NCBI GenBank assembly: GCA_045594645.1
Contig: JAZNYY010000036.1
Coordinates: 1 to 18,294, forward strand
Direction of reading: 5' to 3'
Length of the DNA stretch: 18,294 nucleotides
Origin: Fimenecus sp045594645
Lineage (GTDB): Bacteria > Bacillota > Clostridia > Oscillospirales > Acutalibacteraceae
A program made the translations under genes and the position numbers. This document shows, piece by piece, positions 12,930-18,294 of the stretch; position 1 is the first letter of the stretch, and each line of letters starts with the position of its first letter. Below the pieces are notes generated by a model that had not been told where the DNA came from, made no database searches, and worked only from the letters and a program-made list of their open reading frames with translations.

Positions 12930-13280
12930 ATGAAAGTTTATGAAATCAAAGAAATTCTTGATGCCGAGGTTATTTGCGGTGACGAGTTTATGGACCGCGA
13001 TGTGTTCACAGCTTGCGGTAGTGATATGATGAGCGATGTGCTTGCATATGTTAAAGAACAGGCAGTTCTTCTTTCGGGACTTGTAAATCCTCAGGTTGTT
13101 CGTACTGCCGAGATGATGGATATGCAATGTATTGTGTTTGTTCGTGGTAAACAGCCCGACCAGAGCATTATTGATTTGGCAAAGGACCGCGACATTGTTC
13201 TTATGACAACAAAACAGGCGATGTTTGCTTCTTGCGGTATGCTTTACGAAAAGGGCCTTCGAGGAGGCGCAATGAAATGA
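12930..13280 (+). CDS. DRTGG domain protein 1
   Basis: This 116-residue protein is a stand-alone DRTGG domain, the small alpha/beta module also found in phosphotransacetylase-like and CBS-associated proteins and usually assumed to sense a ligand. The motif region reads DRDVFTACGSDMMSDVLAYV (about 22-41), a degenerate form of the name-giving sequence. A second conserved block, VVRTAEMMDMQCIVFVRGKQPD, follows. It has no membrane segment. GGAGGG precedes the ATG by about 7 nt. Its stop overlaps the next gene (ATGA at 13277). It heads a five-gene cluster with an anti-sigma-type ATPase, an H-cluster protein, a second DRTGG protein and a PHP enzyme, so a signalling role is likely but unproven. Confidence 0.85.
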   Translation: MKVYEIKEILDAEVICGDEFMDRDVFTACGSDMMSDVLAYVKEQAVLLSGLVNPQVVRTAEMMDMQCIVFVRGKQPDQSIIDLAKDRDIVLMTTKQAMFASCGMLYEKGLRGGAMK

Positions 13281-13699
13281 ACAGCTTCAAGCTTCATTTT
13301 ACCGTTCCCGGTGACGATTTCACCCGCGCGGGCGAGGCTTCGGGCTCGGTAAAAAAGACACTTAAAGATTTGGGCTTTAGTCCCGAAATTGTGCGTAAGG
13401 TTGTAATTGCACTTTATGAGGCAGAAATTAATCTTGTAATTCACGCGGGCGGTGGCGAAATTGATGTTGAAATTTCCCCCGAATGTATTTCTATGGTGCT
13501 TGCTGACCAAGGCCCCGGAATTCCCGATGTCTCGCTTGCTATGAAAGAGGGTTATTCAACTGCACCCGACAATGTGCGTTCATTGGGCTTTGGCGCAGGT
13601 ATGGGACTCCCGAATATTAAAAAATACACCGACGAAATGAAAATTGATTCTGTTGTTGGTGAAGGTACAACAATGTATTTAAAGGTGTTTACATTATAA
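13277..13699 (+). CDS. HATPase_c protein, anti-sigma factor/serine kinase (RsbW/SpoIIAB) type
   Basis: This 140-residue protein is a single GHKL ATP-binding domain. The N box is E48-AEIN52, the G1 box DQGPG (77-81) and the G2 box GFGAGMGL (104-111). Proteins of this size and order resemble RsbW and SpoIIAB, which phosphorylate an anti-sigma-antagonist or hold a sigma factor. No sigma factor or antagonist gene is seen in the window. The ATG overlaps the DRTGG stop by 4 nt, and GAGGAGG (13261-13267) lies 9 nt upstream, so the longer frame from 13232 is rejected. Element copy B separates it from the hydrogenase-like gene but provides no T run, so co-transcription is probable. Confidence 0.88.
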   Translation: MNSFKLHFTVPGDDFTRAGEASGSVKKTLKDLGFSPEIVRKVVIALYEAEINLVIHAGGGEIDVEISPECISMVLADQGPGIPDVSLAMKEGYSTAPDNVRSLGFGAGMGLPNIKKYTDEMKIDSVVGEGTTMYLKVFTL

Positions 13700-13718
13700 A
13701 TGTAAAATATCTAATTTG

Positions 13719-13830
13719 GGCTCCCCTTGTCAGGGGAGCTGTCACGAAGTGACTGGGGGGTAGTTGGTTTATATGCACCCTATCTCTCCCTCCGTCTGCT
13801 ACGCAGACACCTCCCTCGTCAGAGGGAGGC
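13719..13830. repeat. Palindromic intergenic element, copy B, inside the operon
   Basis: A 112-bp unit: GCTCCCCTTGTCAGGGGAGC (13720-13739), GTCAC-GAA-GTGAC (13741-13753), a central spacer, CTCCCTCCGTCTGC-TAC-GCAGAC, and CCTCCCTCGTCAGAGGGAGG (13810-13829). It fills most of the gap between the HATPase and hydrogenase-like genes. The last hairpin is followed by CAGAATG, not by T, so termination is not expected. Confidence 0.85.
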
Positions 13831-13870
13831 AGAATGATGTTGTTTCTATTAAGTGATTGGAGAAACAGAT

Positions 13871-15163
13871 ATGAACGAAACTTATTTCCATTCCGTTCGG
13901 CTTGATGCGGATAAGTGCAAGGGCTGTGTAAGTTGCTTGAAACGATGTCCCACTAATGCTATCAGAGTTCGTAACGGAAAAGCGTATATAATTTCAGAGC
14001 GTTGTGTTGACTGTGGTGAATGTATAAGAATTTGTCCCTATCACGCAAAATACGCTGAAAAATATTCGCTTAACGAAATTCTTGACTATAAATACAGAAT
14101 TGCCCTGCCCGCGCCCTCTCTTTATGGTCAGTTCAATAATCTTGACGACCCCGATTATGTGCTGACGGGTCTTAAAAGAATGGGCTTTGACGATGTTTTT
14201 GAGGTTTCAAAGGGCGCAGAGTTAGTCAGCGAGGCGACTCGTCTTATTCTTTCGATGAATAAAACGAAAAAACCCTTGATTTCTTCAGCCTGTCCCGCGG
14301 TTGTAAGGCTTATAAGAGTGCGTTTTCCAAACCTTATAGAAAATGTGCTCGATTTGAACGCCCCTATGGAAGAGGCGGCGCGACTTGCAAGAATTAAAGC
14401 GCGCGAAGAAACAGGACTTTCTGACGAGGATATCGGCGTATTCTTCATTACACCCTGCACAGCGAAAATTTCGTCAATTAAACAGCCAATCTGTAATGGT
14501 GGCTCATACATAAACGGTGTTCTTGCTATTAAAGATATTTATCCTGTACTCGTTCAGCAGATGGATAAGATTATCGAGCTTGAGTCTTTGAGCGATTCGG
14601 GAATTATCGGTGTCGGCTGGGCATCTTCGGGCGGTGAATCCGCCGCAATTCTGCGTGAGCGCTATTTAGCGGCTGACGGCATTGAAAATGTAATTAAGGT
14701 GCTTGAAGAATTAGAGGACGAAAAGCTTAATGACCTTGAATTTATTGAGCTTAACGCTTGTTCCGGCGGTTGCGTAGGCGGCCCCTTGACCGTTGAAAAT
14801 CCATTCGTTGCAAAGGCAAGACTTCAACGCCTTCGCAAATATATGCCCGTATCCTGCAATCATCTTGAGTATGAATCAATTCCACGAGAAATGCATTGGG
14901 AAAAGCCTCTTGAGGCTTCGCCGTGGAAATTGGCTGACAATGTATTCGAGGCAATGCAGAAAATGAGTGAAATCAAAGAGCTTGAAAACGCATTACCGGG
15001 GCTCGACTGCGGAATGTGTGGCTCGCCCTCTTGCCGTTGCTTTGCAGAGGATGTTGTAATCGGCAAGGCGGATATTAATGACTGCATTTTTAAGATGAAG
15101 GACAAAGAGGGAGCAGAAAGCTTCATTCCAAAACCATTCCGTTCAGAATCAAAAGAGGAATAA
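13871..15163 (+). CDS. [FeFe]-hydrogenase-like H-cluster protein, putative sensory type
   Basis: This 430-residue protein has two 4Fe-4S ferredoxin motifs (C16/19/22/26, C45/48/51/55), an H-cluster domain and a C-terminal FeS domain (C380, C383, C388, C405). The H-domain ligands are C141 in SSACPA, C196 in TPCTAK and C297/C301 in ACSGGCVGG. In catalytic enzymes the first motif is TSCCP, whose first Cys relays protons; here it is Ala140. Motif 2 has TPC for MPC and lacks the usual Glu. These changes are known from HydS-type (group C/D) hydrogenases, regarded as H2 or redox sensors with low activity. There is no PAS domain. GGAG lies 8 nt before ATG 13871, so the GTG at 13853 is rejected. DRTGG, ATPase and PHP neighbours support signalling (inference). 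Confidence 0.9.
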   Translation: MNETYFHSVRLDADKCKGCVSCLKRCPTNAIRVRNGKAYIISERCVDCGECIRICPYHAKYAEKYSLNEILDYKYRIALPAPSLYGQFNNLDDPDYVLTGLKRMGFDDVFEVSKGAELVSEATRLILSMNKTKKPLISSACPAVVRLIRVRFPNLIENVLDLNAPMEEAARLARIKAREETGLSDEDIGVFFITPCTAKISSIKQPICNGGSYINGVLAIKDIYPVLVQQMDKIIELESLSDSGIIGVGWASSGGESAAILRERYLAADGIENVIKVLEELEDEKLNDLEFIELNACSGGCVGGPLTVENPFVAKARLQRLRKYMPVSCNHLEYESIPREMHWEKPLEASPWKLADNVFEAMQKMSEIKELENALPGLDCGMCGSPSCRCFAEDVVIGKADINDCIFKMKDKEGAESFIPKPFRSESKEE

Positions 15164-15164
15164 T

Positions 15165-15491
15165 ATGACAGTAAAAGAATTAGCTGAAAAACTTAATCTT
15201 AAAGTGCTTGTTGAGGGCGACACCGACCGCAAAATCACAGGCGGTTACTGTGGCGACTTATTAAGCTGGGTGATGGGCAGAGCACAGAGCGGTGATTGTT
15301 GGTTCACCGTAATGGGCAACATAAATGCAGTGGCTGTGGCTGTGCTTGCCGATTGTGCTTGCATTGTGCTTACTGAAAATGCTCCACTTGATGATGACGC
15401 AAAGGCTCGTGCTGAGATGCAGGGCGTTACTGTGCTTGCAACCGAAGAAAATTCATATACAATGGCGACAAAGCTTGGTGAAATCTTATGA
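15165..15491 (+). CDS. DRTGG domain protein 2
   Basis: This 108-residue stand-alone DRTGG domain keeps the motif more faithfully than the first copy: DTDRKITGGYCGDLLSWVMG (about 19-38). The rest alternates short strands and helices (AVAVLADCACIVLTE, VTVLATEENSY). It is a paralogue of the first gene in the operon, and the two may form a heterodimer. It starts 1 nt after the hydrogenase-like stop, with GAGGA inside that gene's last codons, and its stop overlaps the PHP start (ATGA at 15488), so the three are translationally linked. Confidence 0.88.
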   Translation: MTVKELAEKLNLKVLVEGDTDRKITGGYCGDLLSWVMGRAQSGDCWFTVMGNINAVAVAVLADCACIVLTENAPLDDDAKARAEMQGVTVLATEENSYTMATKLGEIL

Positions 15492-16201
15492 AATTAAAGT
15501 ATGATTTTCATCTGCATTCGTGCTTGTCCCCTTGTGGCGATAACGATATGACCCCATATAACCTTGTGAATATGGCAAAGCTTTTGGGGTATGACATAAT
15601 CGCCCTCACCGACCACAACTCCTGCCTTAACTGCCCCGCCGCAATAAAAGCGGGCGAAGAGGCGGGCATTACTGTTGTGCCCGGAATGGAGCTTTGCACA
15701 TCAGAGGAAATTCATACAGTTTGCCTTTTCCCTACACTCGAAAAAGCGTTAGAATTCTCAAATTATGTTAAATCCACAATGCCACCAATAAAAAACAAGC
15801 CCGAAATCTTCGGGGAACAATATATTATGAATGAGTATGATGGAATTTTAGGCGAAGAAGAAATTTTGCTCACCACTGCGTCGGGAATAAGCATTGACGA
15901 TGTGGTCAAAGAGGTTGCTCGCCTTGACGGTGCAGTTTTTCCTGCACACCTTGACCGCGCATCATATTCAGTTCTTTCTGTTTTGGGATTTATGTACCCC
16001 GAAATGAATTTTACAACGGCGGAGTTTACCCACAAAGCGTTTATCCCGCAGTATGAAGAAAAGCACGAATTGTTAAAGGGAATGAATCATCTTCGCAATT
16101 CCGATGCCCATTACCTTGAAAATATGGTTGAGCCGACAGTTGAAATCGACTTGCCAGAATGCACACCGCAAGCGGTAGTGGATTATATATTGGGAAAATA
16201 A
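15488..16201 (+). CDS. PHP domain metal-dependent phosphoesterase
   Basis: This 237-residue protein has the PHP metal-site motifs in order: DFHLHS (H8, H10), LTDHN (D42, H43), GMEL (E68), H76, PAHLDR (H154) and NSDAH (D206, H208). PHP enzymes of this size, like YciV/TrpH, hydrolyse phosphoesters such as 3',5'-nucleoside bisphosphates or short RNA. An insert of about 60 residues lies between the third and fourth motifs, with Cys-rich text (CLSPCG, SCLNCP) near the first sites. The substrate is unknown. As the last gene of the DRTGG/hydrogenase-like operon it may make or destroy a signalling nucleotide (inference). The operon ends in element copy C, whose right hairpin is followed by a T run. 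Confidence 0.88.
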   Translation: MKLKYDFHLHSCLSPCGDNDMTPYNLVNMAKLLGYDIIALTDHNSCLNCPAAIKAGEEAGITVVPGMELCTSEEIHTVCLFPTLEKALEFSNYVKSTMPPIKNKPEIFGEQYIMNEYDGILGEEEILLTTASGISIDDVVKEVARLDGAVFPAHLDRASYSVLSVLGFMYPEMNFTTAEFTHKAFIPQYEEKHELLKGMNHLRNSDAHYLENMVEPTVEIDLPECTPQAVVDYILGK

Positions 16202-16204
16202 AAA

Positions 16205-16307
16205 GCCTCCCTTGTCAAAGGGAGGGGGACCGCGTTAGCGGTGGAGGGATTCATTTCTCTCCCTCCGTCAAAACTTCGTTTTGTCACCTCCCTCGTCAGA
16301 GGGAGGC
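16205..16307. repeat. Palindromic intergenic element, copy C, acting as two terminators
   Basis: A 103-bp unit with terminal hairpins CCTCCCTTGTCAAAGGGAGG and CCTCCCTCGTCAGAGGGAGG, inner hairpins ACCGC-GTTA-GCGGT and a GTCAAAAC/GTTTTGTC-type stem, and the GGAGGGA/CTCCCTCC pair. Outside each end lies a run that reads as T on the outgoing strand (CTTTTT leftward at 16205-16200, GCTTTTTG rightward at 16309-16315). It can therefore end both the PHP operon (plus) and the phosphopantetheinyl transferase gene (minus). Confidence 0.8.
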
Positions 16308-16317
16308 GCTTTTTGTT

Positions 16318-16833
16318 TTATCTAAATTTTTCACAAACTGAAACTGCATATTCCCCGGCGAAATCGGTTTTGAATTCGCAATTGGCGAGGGAGTAAACAT
16401 CAAAGCCTTTTACGACTTCTTCAATTCCTGTACCGAGAATTTTGCTGTATGCCTCTTTGCGTGTCCAAATCTCATAAAAGGTTTCTGCGATGGGGGTTGC
16501 GTTGAATTTTTCCAATTCTTTTCCTTGGAAAAATCGATTTGCAATTTTGCTAAAATCACGCTCGGTCATTTTTTCGATGTCTATGCCCACAGGATAATAA
16601 TCATTTCTGCAAACTGCCACATGGTCACCGCTGTGCGAAATGCTCACAAAACAATTTCTCGCAACAGGCTTGCCGTTTGGCTCATAGGTCAAATCCTCAA
16701 CACCCATACAATGAAGTGCGGCCGCGGCGGCTCGGCTCTCGGGCTTTTTGCAGTGTTCGGCTTTAGTGCCCTCAAACTCCCACCAAGTCCATTCTTTTCT
16801 TTCTTCTAAATCGAAAACATATATCCAAGACAT
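16318..16833 (-). CDS. 4'-phosphopantetheinyl transferase, Sfp superfamily
   Basis: This 171-residue enzyme transfers phosphopantetheine from CoA to a Ser of an acyl or peptidyl carrier protein. Family motifs are PNGKP (52-56), FVSISHS (62-68), GIDIE (83-87, Mg2+ ligands D85 and E87) and WTRKEAYSK (123-131, with E127). It is Sfp/Gsp-like but short, lacking some N-terminal residues of Sfp. The target carrier is not in the window; with no polyketide or peptide synthase nearby it may serve as the cell's general transferase. The frame is open from a TTG at 16878, but GGTGAT lies 4 nt before ATG 16833, so 16833 is chosen. That SD sits in an inverted repeat (16838-16872). It follows the M23 gene after 54 nt, probably in one operon. 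Confidence 0.9.
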   Translation of the reverse strand: MSWIYVFDLEERKEWTWWEFEGTKAEHCKKPESRAAAAALHCMGVEDLTYEPNGKPVARNCFVSISHSGDHVAVCRNDYYPVGIDIEKMTERDFSKIANRFFQGKELEKFNATPIAETFYEIWTRKEAYSKILGTGIEEVVKGFDVYSLANCEFKTDFAGEYAVSVCEKFR

Positions 16834-16837
16834 AAGT

Positions 16838-16872
16838 ATCACCGCAGAAATTTTACCATATTCCGCGGTGAT
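16838..16872 (-). promoter_or_regulatory. Inverted repeat masking the transferase ribosome binding site
   Basis: In the minus-strand transcript ATCACCGC (16872-16865) and GCGGTGAT (16845-16838) are perfectly complementary across 19 nt. The second arm contains the SD-like GGTGAT, 4 nt before the ATG, so folding would hide it. Confidence 0.5.
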
Positions 16873-16887
16873 TAGCAATAAAAATTG

Positions 16888-17553
16888 TCAGAATTCTATT
16901 CTTTTGTCGAGATAATCAGCAGGAGATACGGTCACGCCGTCGCGGTGGATTTCAAGATGCAGGTGAACTCCGTCAGCATTCTCAAGGGGGATTTCACCGA
17001 GCACACCTATTTTTTGGTTAATTTTAACCGTATCACCGGGCTGAACTGTTGAATTCTTTTCGAGTCCGCAATAGTCGGCAGTAATTCCGTTACCATGGTC
17101 AATGGTGACAACTGTTCCCCAAAGTGCATCGTCGCGGACTTCTGTGACTTCGCCGTCACATATTGCGTTAACTTGGTCACCTTTTGCACCGTTTATGTCA
17201 ACGCCGTTGTGGGTGCGCCAATCGTCCGTAGTCTTATTTTTCACAATTTCGCCCTTTGAATATTCCTTTGCAATCTTGTTGCCGAGAGGATATGAAAAAT
17301 ATACACTCACCTTGCCTTTTGTGGTTGGCTCGGTCTCATATCTATCGTCGGGAATGTTGGTTACGGGGTTGTTTACAGGAGCTTCTTTCGTGGTGGTTTC
17401 GGTTGTGGTTATTGTGCTGTTTTCGTCGGACATAACACCATTATTGTCTTTGTTAGCCATCCAGAATGAAAACAAGGTTGCGACACAAATGCCAAGGGCA
17501 GCGGCAGAATAAATTACTTTTTTAATTTTTTCTTGATTTCTAATTCTTTTCAA
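16888..17553 (-). CDS. M23 family metallopeptidase, membrane-anchored (SpoIIQ/LytM-like)
   Basis: This 221-residue protein has one N-terminal transmembrane helix (about 13-32), a Thr/Glu-rich linker (45-80) and a C-terminal LytM/M23 domain. The zinc ligands are present: H115 and D119 in HNGVD, and H199 in HLHLEI, with H197 also conserved, so it should be an active peptidoglycan endopeptidase outside the membrane. Size and topology resemble clostridial SpoIIQ, which keeps active-site residues, but no sporulation gene is nearby and a vegetative wall hydrolase is equally possible. The start is TTG at 17553, with AGAGGTG 6 nt upstream; the next in-frame ATG lies inside the membrane helix. The SD is in the second arm of a 10-bp inverted repeat. 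Confidence 0.88.
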   Translation of the reverse strand: MKRIRNQEKIKKVIYSAAALGICVATLFSFWMANKDNNGVMSDENSTITTTETTTKEAPVNNPVTNIPDDRYETEPTTKGKVSVYFSYPLGNKIAKEYSKGEIVKNKTTDDWRTHNGVDINGAKGDQVNAICDGEVTEVRDDALWGTVVTIDHGNGITADYCGLEKNSTVQPGDTVKINQKIGVLGEIPLENADGVHLHLEIHRDGVTVSPADYLDKRIEF

Positions 17554-17558
17554 TTAAA

Positions 17559-17600
17559 ACACCTCTGTAGTTATTTTTGACAGAGGTGTAAATTTTATAC
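17559..17600 (-). promoter_or_regulatory. -10-like box and SD-masking hairpin upstream of M23 gene
   Basis: On the minus strand TATAAA (17599-17594) has no good -35 at 16-18 nt. It is followed by ACACCTCTGT (17589-17580), an 11-nt loop and the exact complement ACAGAGGTGT (17568-17559), which holds the SD for the TTG start at 17553. Confidence 0.55.
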
Positions 17601-17604
17601 AAGA

Positions 17605-17635
17605 AAAAACCGACGGTTGCGGAGCCGTCGGTTTT
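17605..17635. terminator. Terminator hairpin in the M23 leader
   Basis: CCGACGG (17610-17616) pairs with CCGTCGG (17625-17631) across an 8-nt loop. On the minus strand the stem is followed by six T; on the plus strand by four. It ends transcription running toward the M23 gene from the 17700 region. Confidence 0.8.
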
Positions 17636-17700
17636 CCGACTGAAATTAATCAGTCTGAGGGGTTGTTTGAGGATGGGGTATGATGCTCATTTCTGAGCAC
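17605..17700 (-). ncRNA. Candidate small RNA or attenuator leader, C-rich
   Basis: On the minus strand a TATTAT box (17712-17707) would start transcription at G17700. The RNA would fold as TGCTCA-GAAA-TGAGCA with a GNRA loop (17699-17684), a C-rich unpaired stretch (17683-17656) containing CCCCATCC and ACCCCCTC, GACTGA-TTAATT-TCAGTC (17655-17638), then the terminator. GTCGG-AAAA-CCGAC (17640-17627) is an alternative stem that conflicts with both the second hairpin and the terminator. A -35 box is not evident. No Rfam class was recognised. Confidence 0.4.
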
Positions 17701-17806
17701 GGTTAAATAATAACCTATAATTATGAAAAAATAATGAATATTCTTTTAAAAAACCGAAAAAGAAATGTGAATAAGTAAAAAGTTGAAAAAATTTTTAAGA
17801 AATTAT

Positions 17807-17845
17807 CGAACAAATGTTTACTTTTTGGAAAATATGTGTTAGAAT
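17807..17845 (+). promoter_or_regulatory. lexA promoter with overlapping LexA box
   Basis: CGAACAAATGTTTA (17807-17820) matches the Gram-positive SOS box CGAAC-N4-GTTYC at all but the last base. It overlaps the -35 TTTACT (17817-17822), which is 17 nt from the -10 TAGAAT (17840-17845). This predicts autorepression of lexA. The AT-rich stretch 17716-17806 shows nothing else. Confidence 0.85.
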
Positions 17846-17896
17846 ATAGAAAAAAGTATGCATTTTTGCGTTAAAAGTTTAATTAAGGGTGATTTT

Positions 17897-18294
17897 ATGC
17901 GACCTATTAACGATACACAACAAAAAATTTATGAATTCCTTTGCGAGCGTTCGCAATGCGGTGTGCCCCCGTCAGTTCGTGAAATCGGCTCTGCGGTGGG
18001 GTTAAAGTCTACTTCTTCTGTTCAGGCTAATCTTGACGCACTTGAAGAGGCGGGTTATATTGAGCGTGACCCACTTTTGAAGCGTTCAATCCGCGTGCTC
18101 GGTCAGGCTGAAAATGTGACAAGTGTTCCGCTTTTGGGTACCGTTACTGCGGGTATGCCCATTTTGGCAGTTGAGCAGATTGAGGGCTATATTCCTTATA
18201 ACGGAAGAATTTCTCGTGACAAGTCACTTTTCGCACTTAAGGTTCGTGGCGAAAGTATGCTTTGGGCAGGTATTCTTGACGGCGATATTGTAAT
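17897..18294 (+). CDS. lexA: LexA repressor, 3' end cut by the window edge
   Basis: The first 132 residues are present. The N-terminal winged helix (REIGSAVGLKSTSSVQANLDAL, about 28-49) binds SOS boxes. The self-cleavage site is A85-G86 in TVTAGMP, and the catalytic Ser is S120 in RGESM; the catalytic Lys lies beyond the edge. RecA filaments trigger cleavage after DNA damage, releasing SOS genes. AGGGTGAT lies just upstream of the ATG. The gene diverges from the M23/phosphopantetheinyl transferase operon and has its own LexA box at 17807. Confidence 0.95.
   Translation, partial: MRPINDTQQKIYEFLCERSQCGVPPSVREIGSAVGLKSTSSVQANLDALEEAGYIERDPLLKRSIRVLGQAENVTSVPLLGTVTAGMPILAVEQIEGYIPYNGRISRDKSLFALKVRGESMLWAGILDGDIV

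Noticed and set aside
17573..17600. Sporulation sigma-F-like promoter (GTATA, 14 nt, GTCAAAAAT) before the M23 gene
   Set aside because: One key base of the -10 is wrong, the spacer is uncertain and no sporulation gene is nearby; the match is too weak to call.
17680..17706. Tiny ORF ATGATGCTC... on the plus strand after GGATGGGG, as a leader peptide
   Set aside because: Only 8 codons, no plus-strand promoter is evident, and the region is better explained as a minus-strand structured RNA with a GNRA loop.

Overview
The window looks like a chromosomal segment of a low-GC Firmicute of class Clostridia, most likely a gut or rumen Oscillospiraceae/Ruminococcaceae-type anaerobe. This is inferred from AGGAG-type ribosome binding sites with frequent GTG/TTG starts, sigma-A promoters with 17-bp spacers, a Gram-positive LexA box, a [FeFe]-hydrogenase-like gene cluster and abundant palindromic intergenic repeats. 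No rRNA, tRNA, CRISPR array, prophage or transposase was seen.

Layout. 1-1558 (minus): a small beta-rich protein of unknown function, a cluster of GTGAAGTT/AACTTCAC octamers, a four-helix-bundle (S23/IVS family) gene, and the 5' part of an RlmD-type 23S rRNA methyltransferase joined to it by an ATGA overlap. 1665-4756 (plus): a membrane-bound nucleotide-sugar 4,6-dehydratase and a branched-chain aminotransferase. 4738-5279: a Cys-rich small protein diverging from an Xre-type regulator over two identical-arm dyads. 5477-7546 (minus): an EF-G-like GTPase. 7943-10391 (plus): an operon of a MurD-type ligase, a Nudix hydrolase and Maf. 10399-12677 (plus): two tandem paralogous membrane-anchored proteins with low-complexity linkers, ended by a strong terminator. 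12858-16201 (plus): DRTGG protein, HATPase (anti-sigma type), [FeFe]-hydrogenase-like protein, second DRTGG protein and PHP phosphoesterase, a probable redox- or H2-sensing operon. 16318-17700 (minus): an M23 endopeptidase and a 4'-phosphopantetheinyl transferase, preceded by a structured leader or small RNA. 17807-18294 (plus): lexA with its own LexA box, cut by the window edge.

The most interesting signals are the hydrogenase-like operon, whose H-cluster protein lacks the proton-transfer cysteine; the octamer cluster beside the four-helix-bundle gene; the terminator/antiterminator-like leader upstream of the M23 gene together with SD-masking inverted repeats at both genes of that operon; the paired ACTCAA-N3-TTGAGT operators; and the tandem surface-protein paralogues. 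Three copies of a CCTCCCT-type palindromic element lie between genes in 12.6-16.3 kb. One sits inside the hydrogenase operon and one supplies terminators to two convergent operons.

All assignments rest on reading motifs and context by eye. No database search was run.
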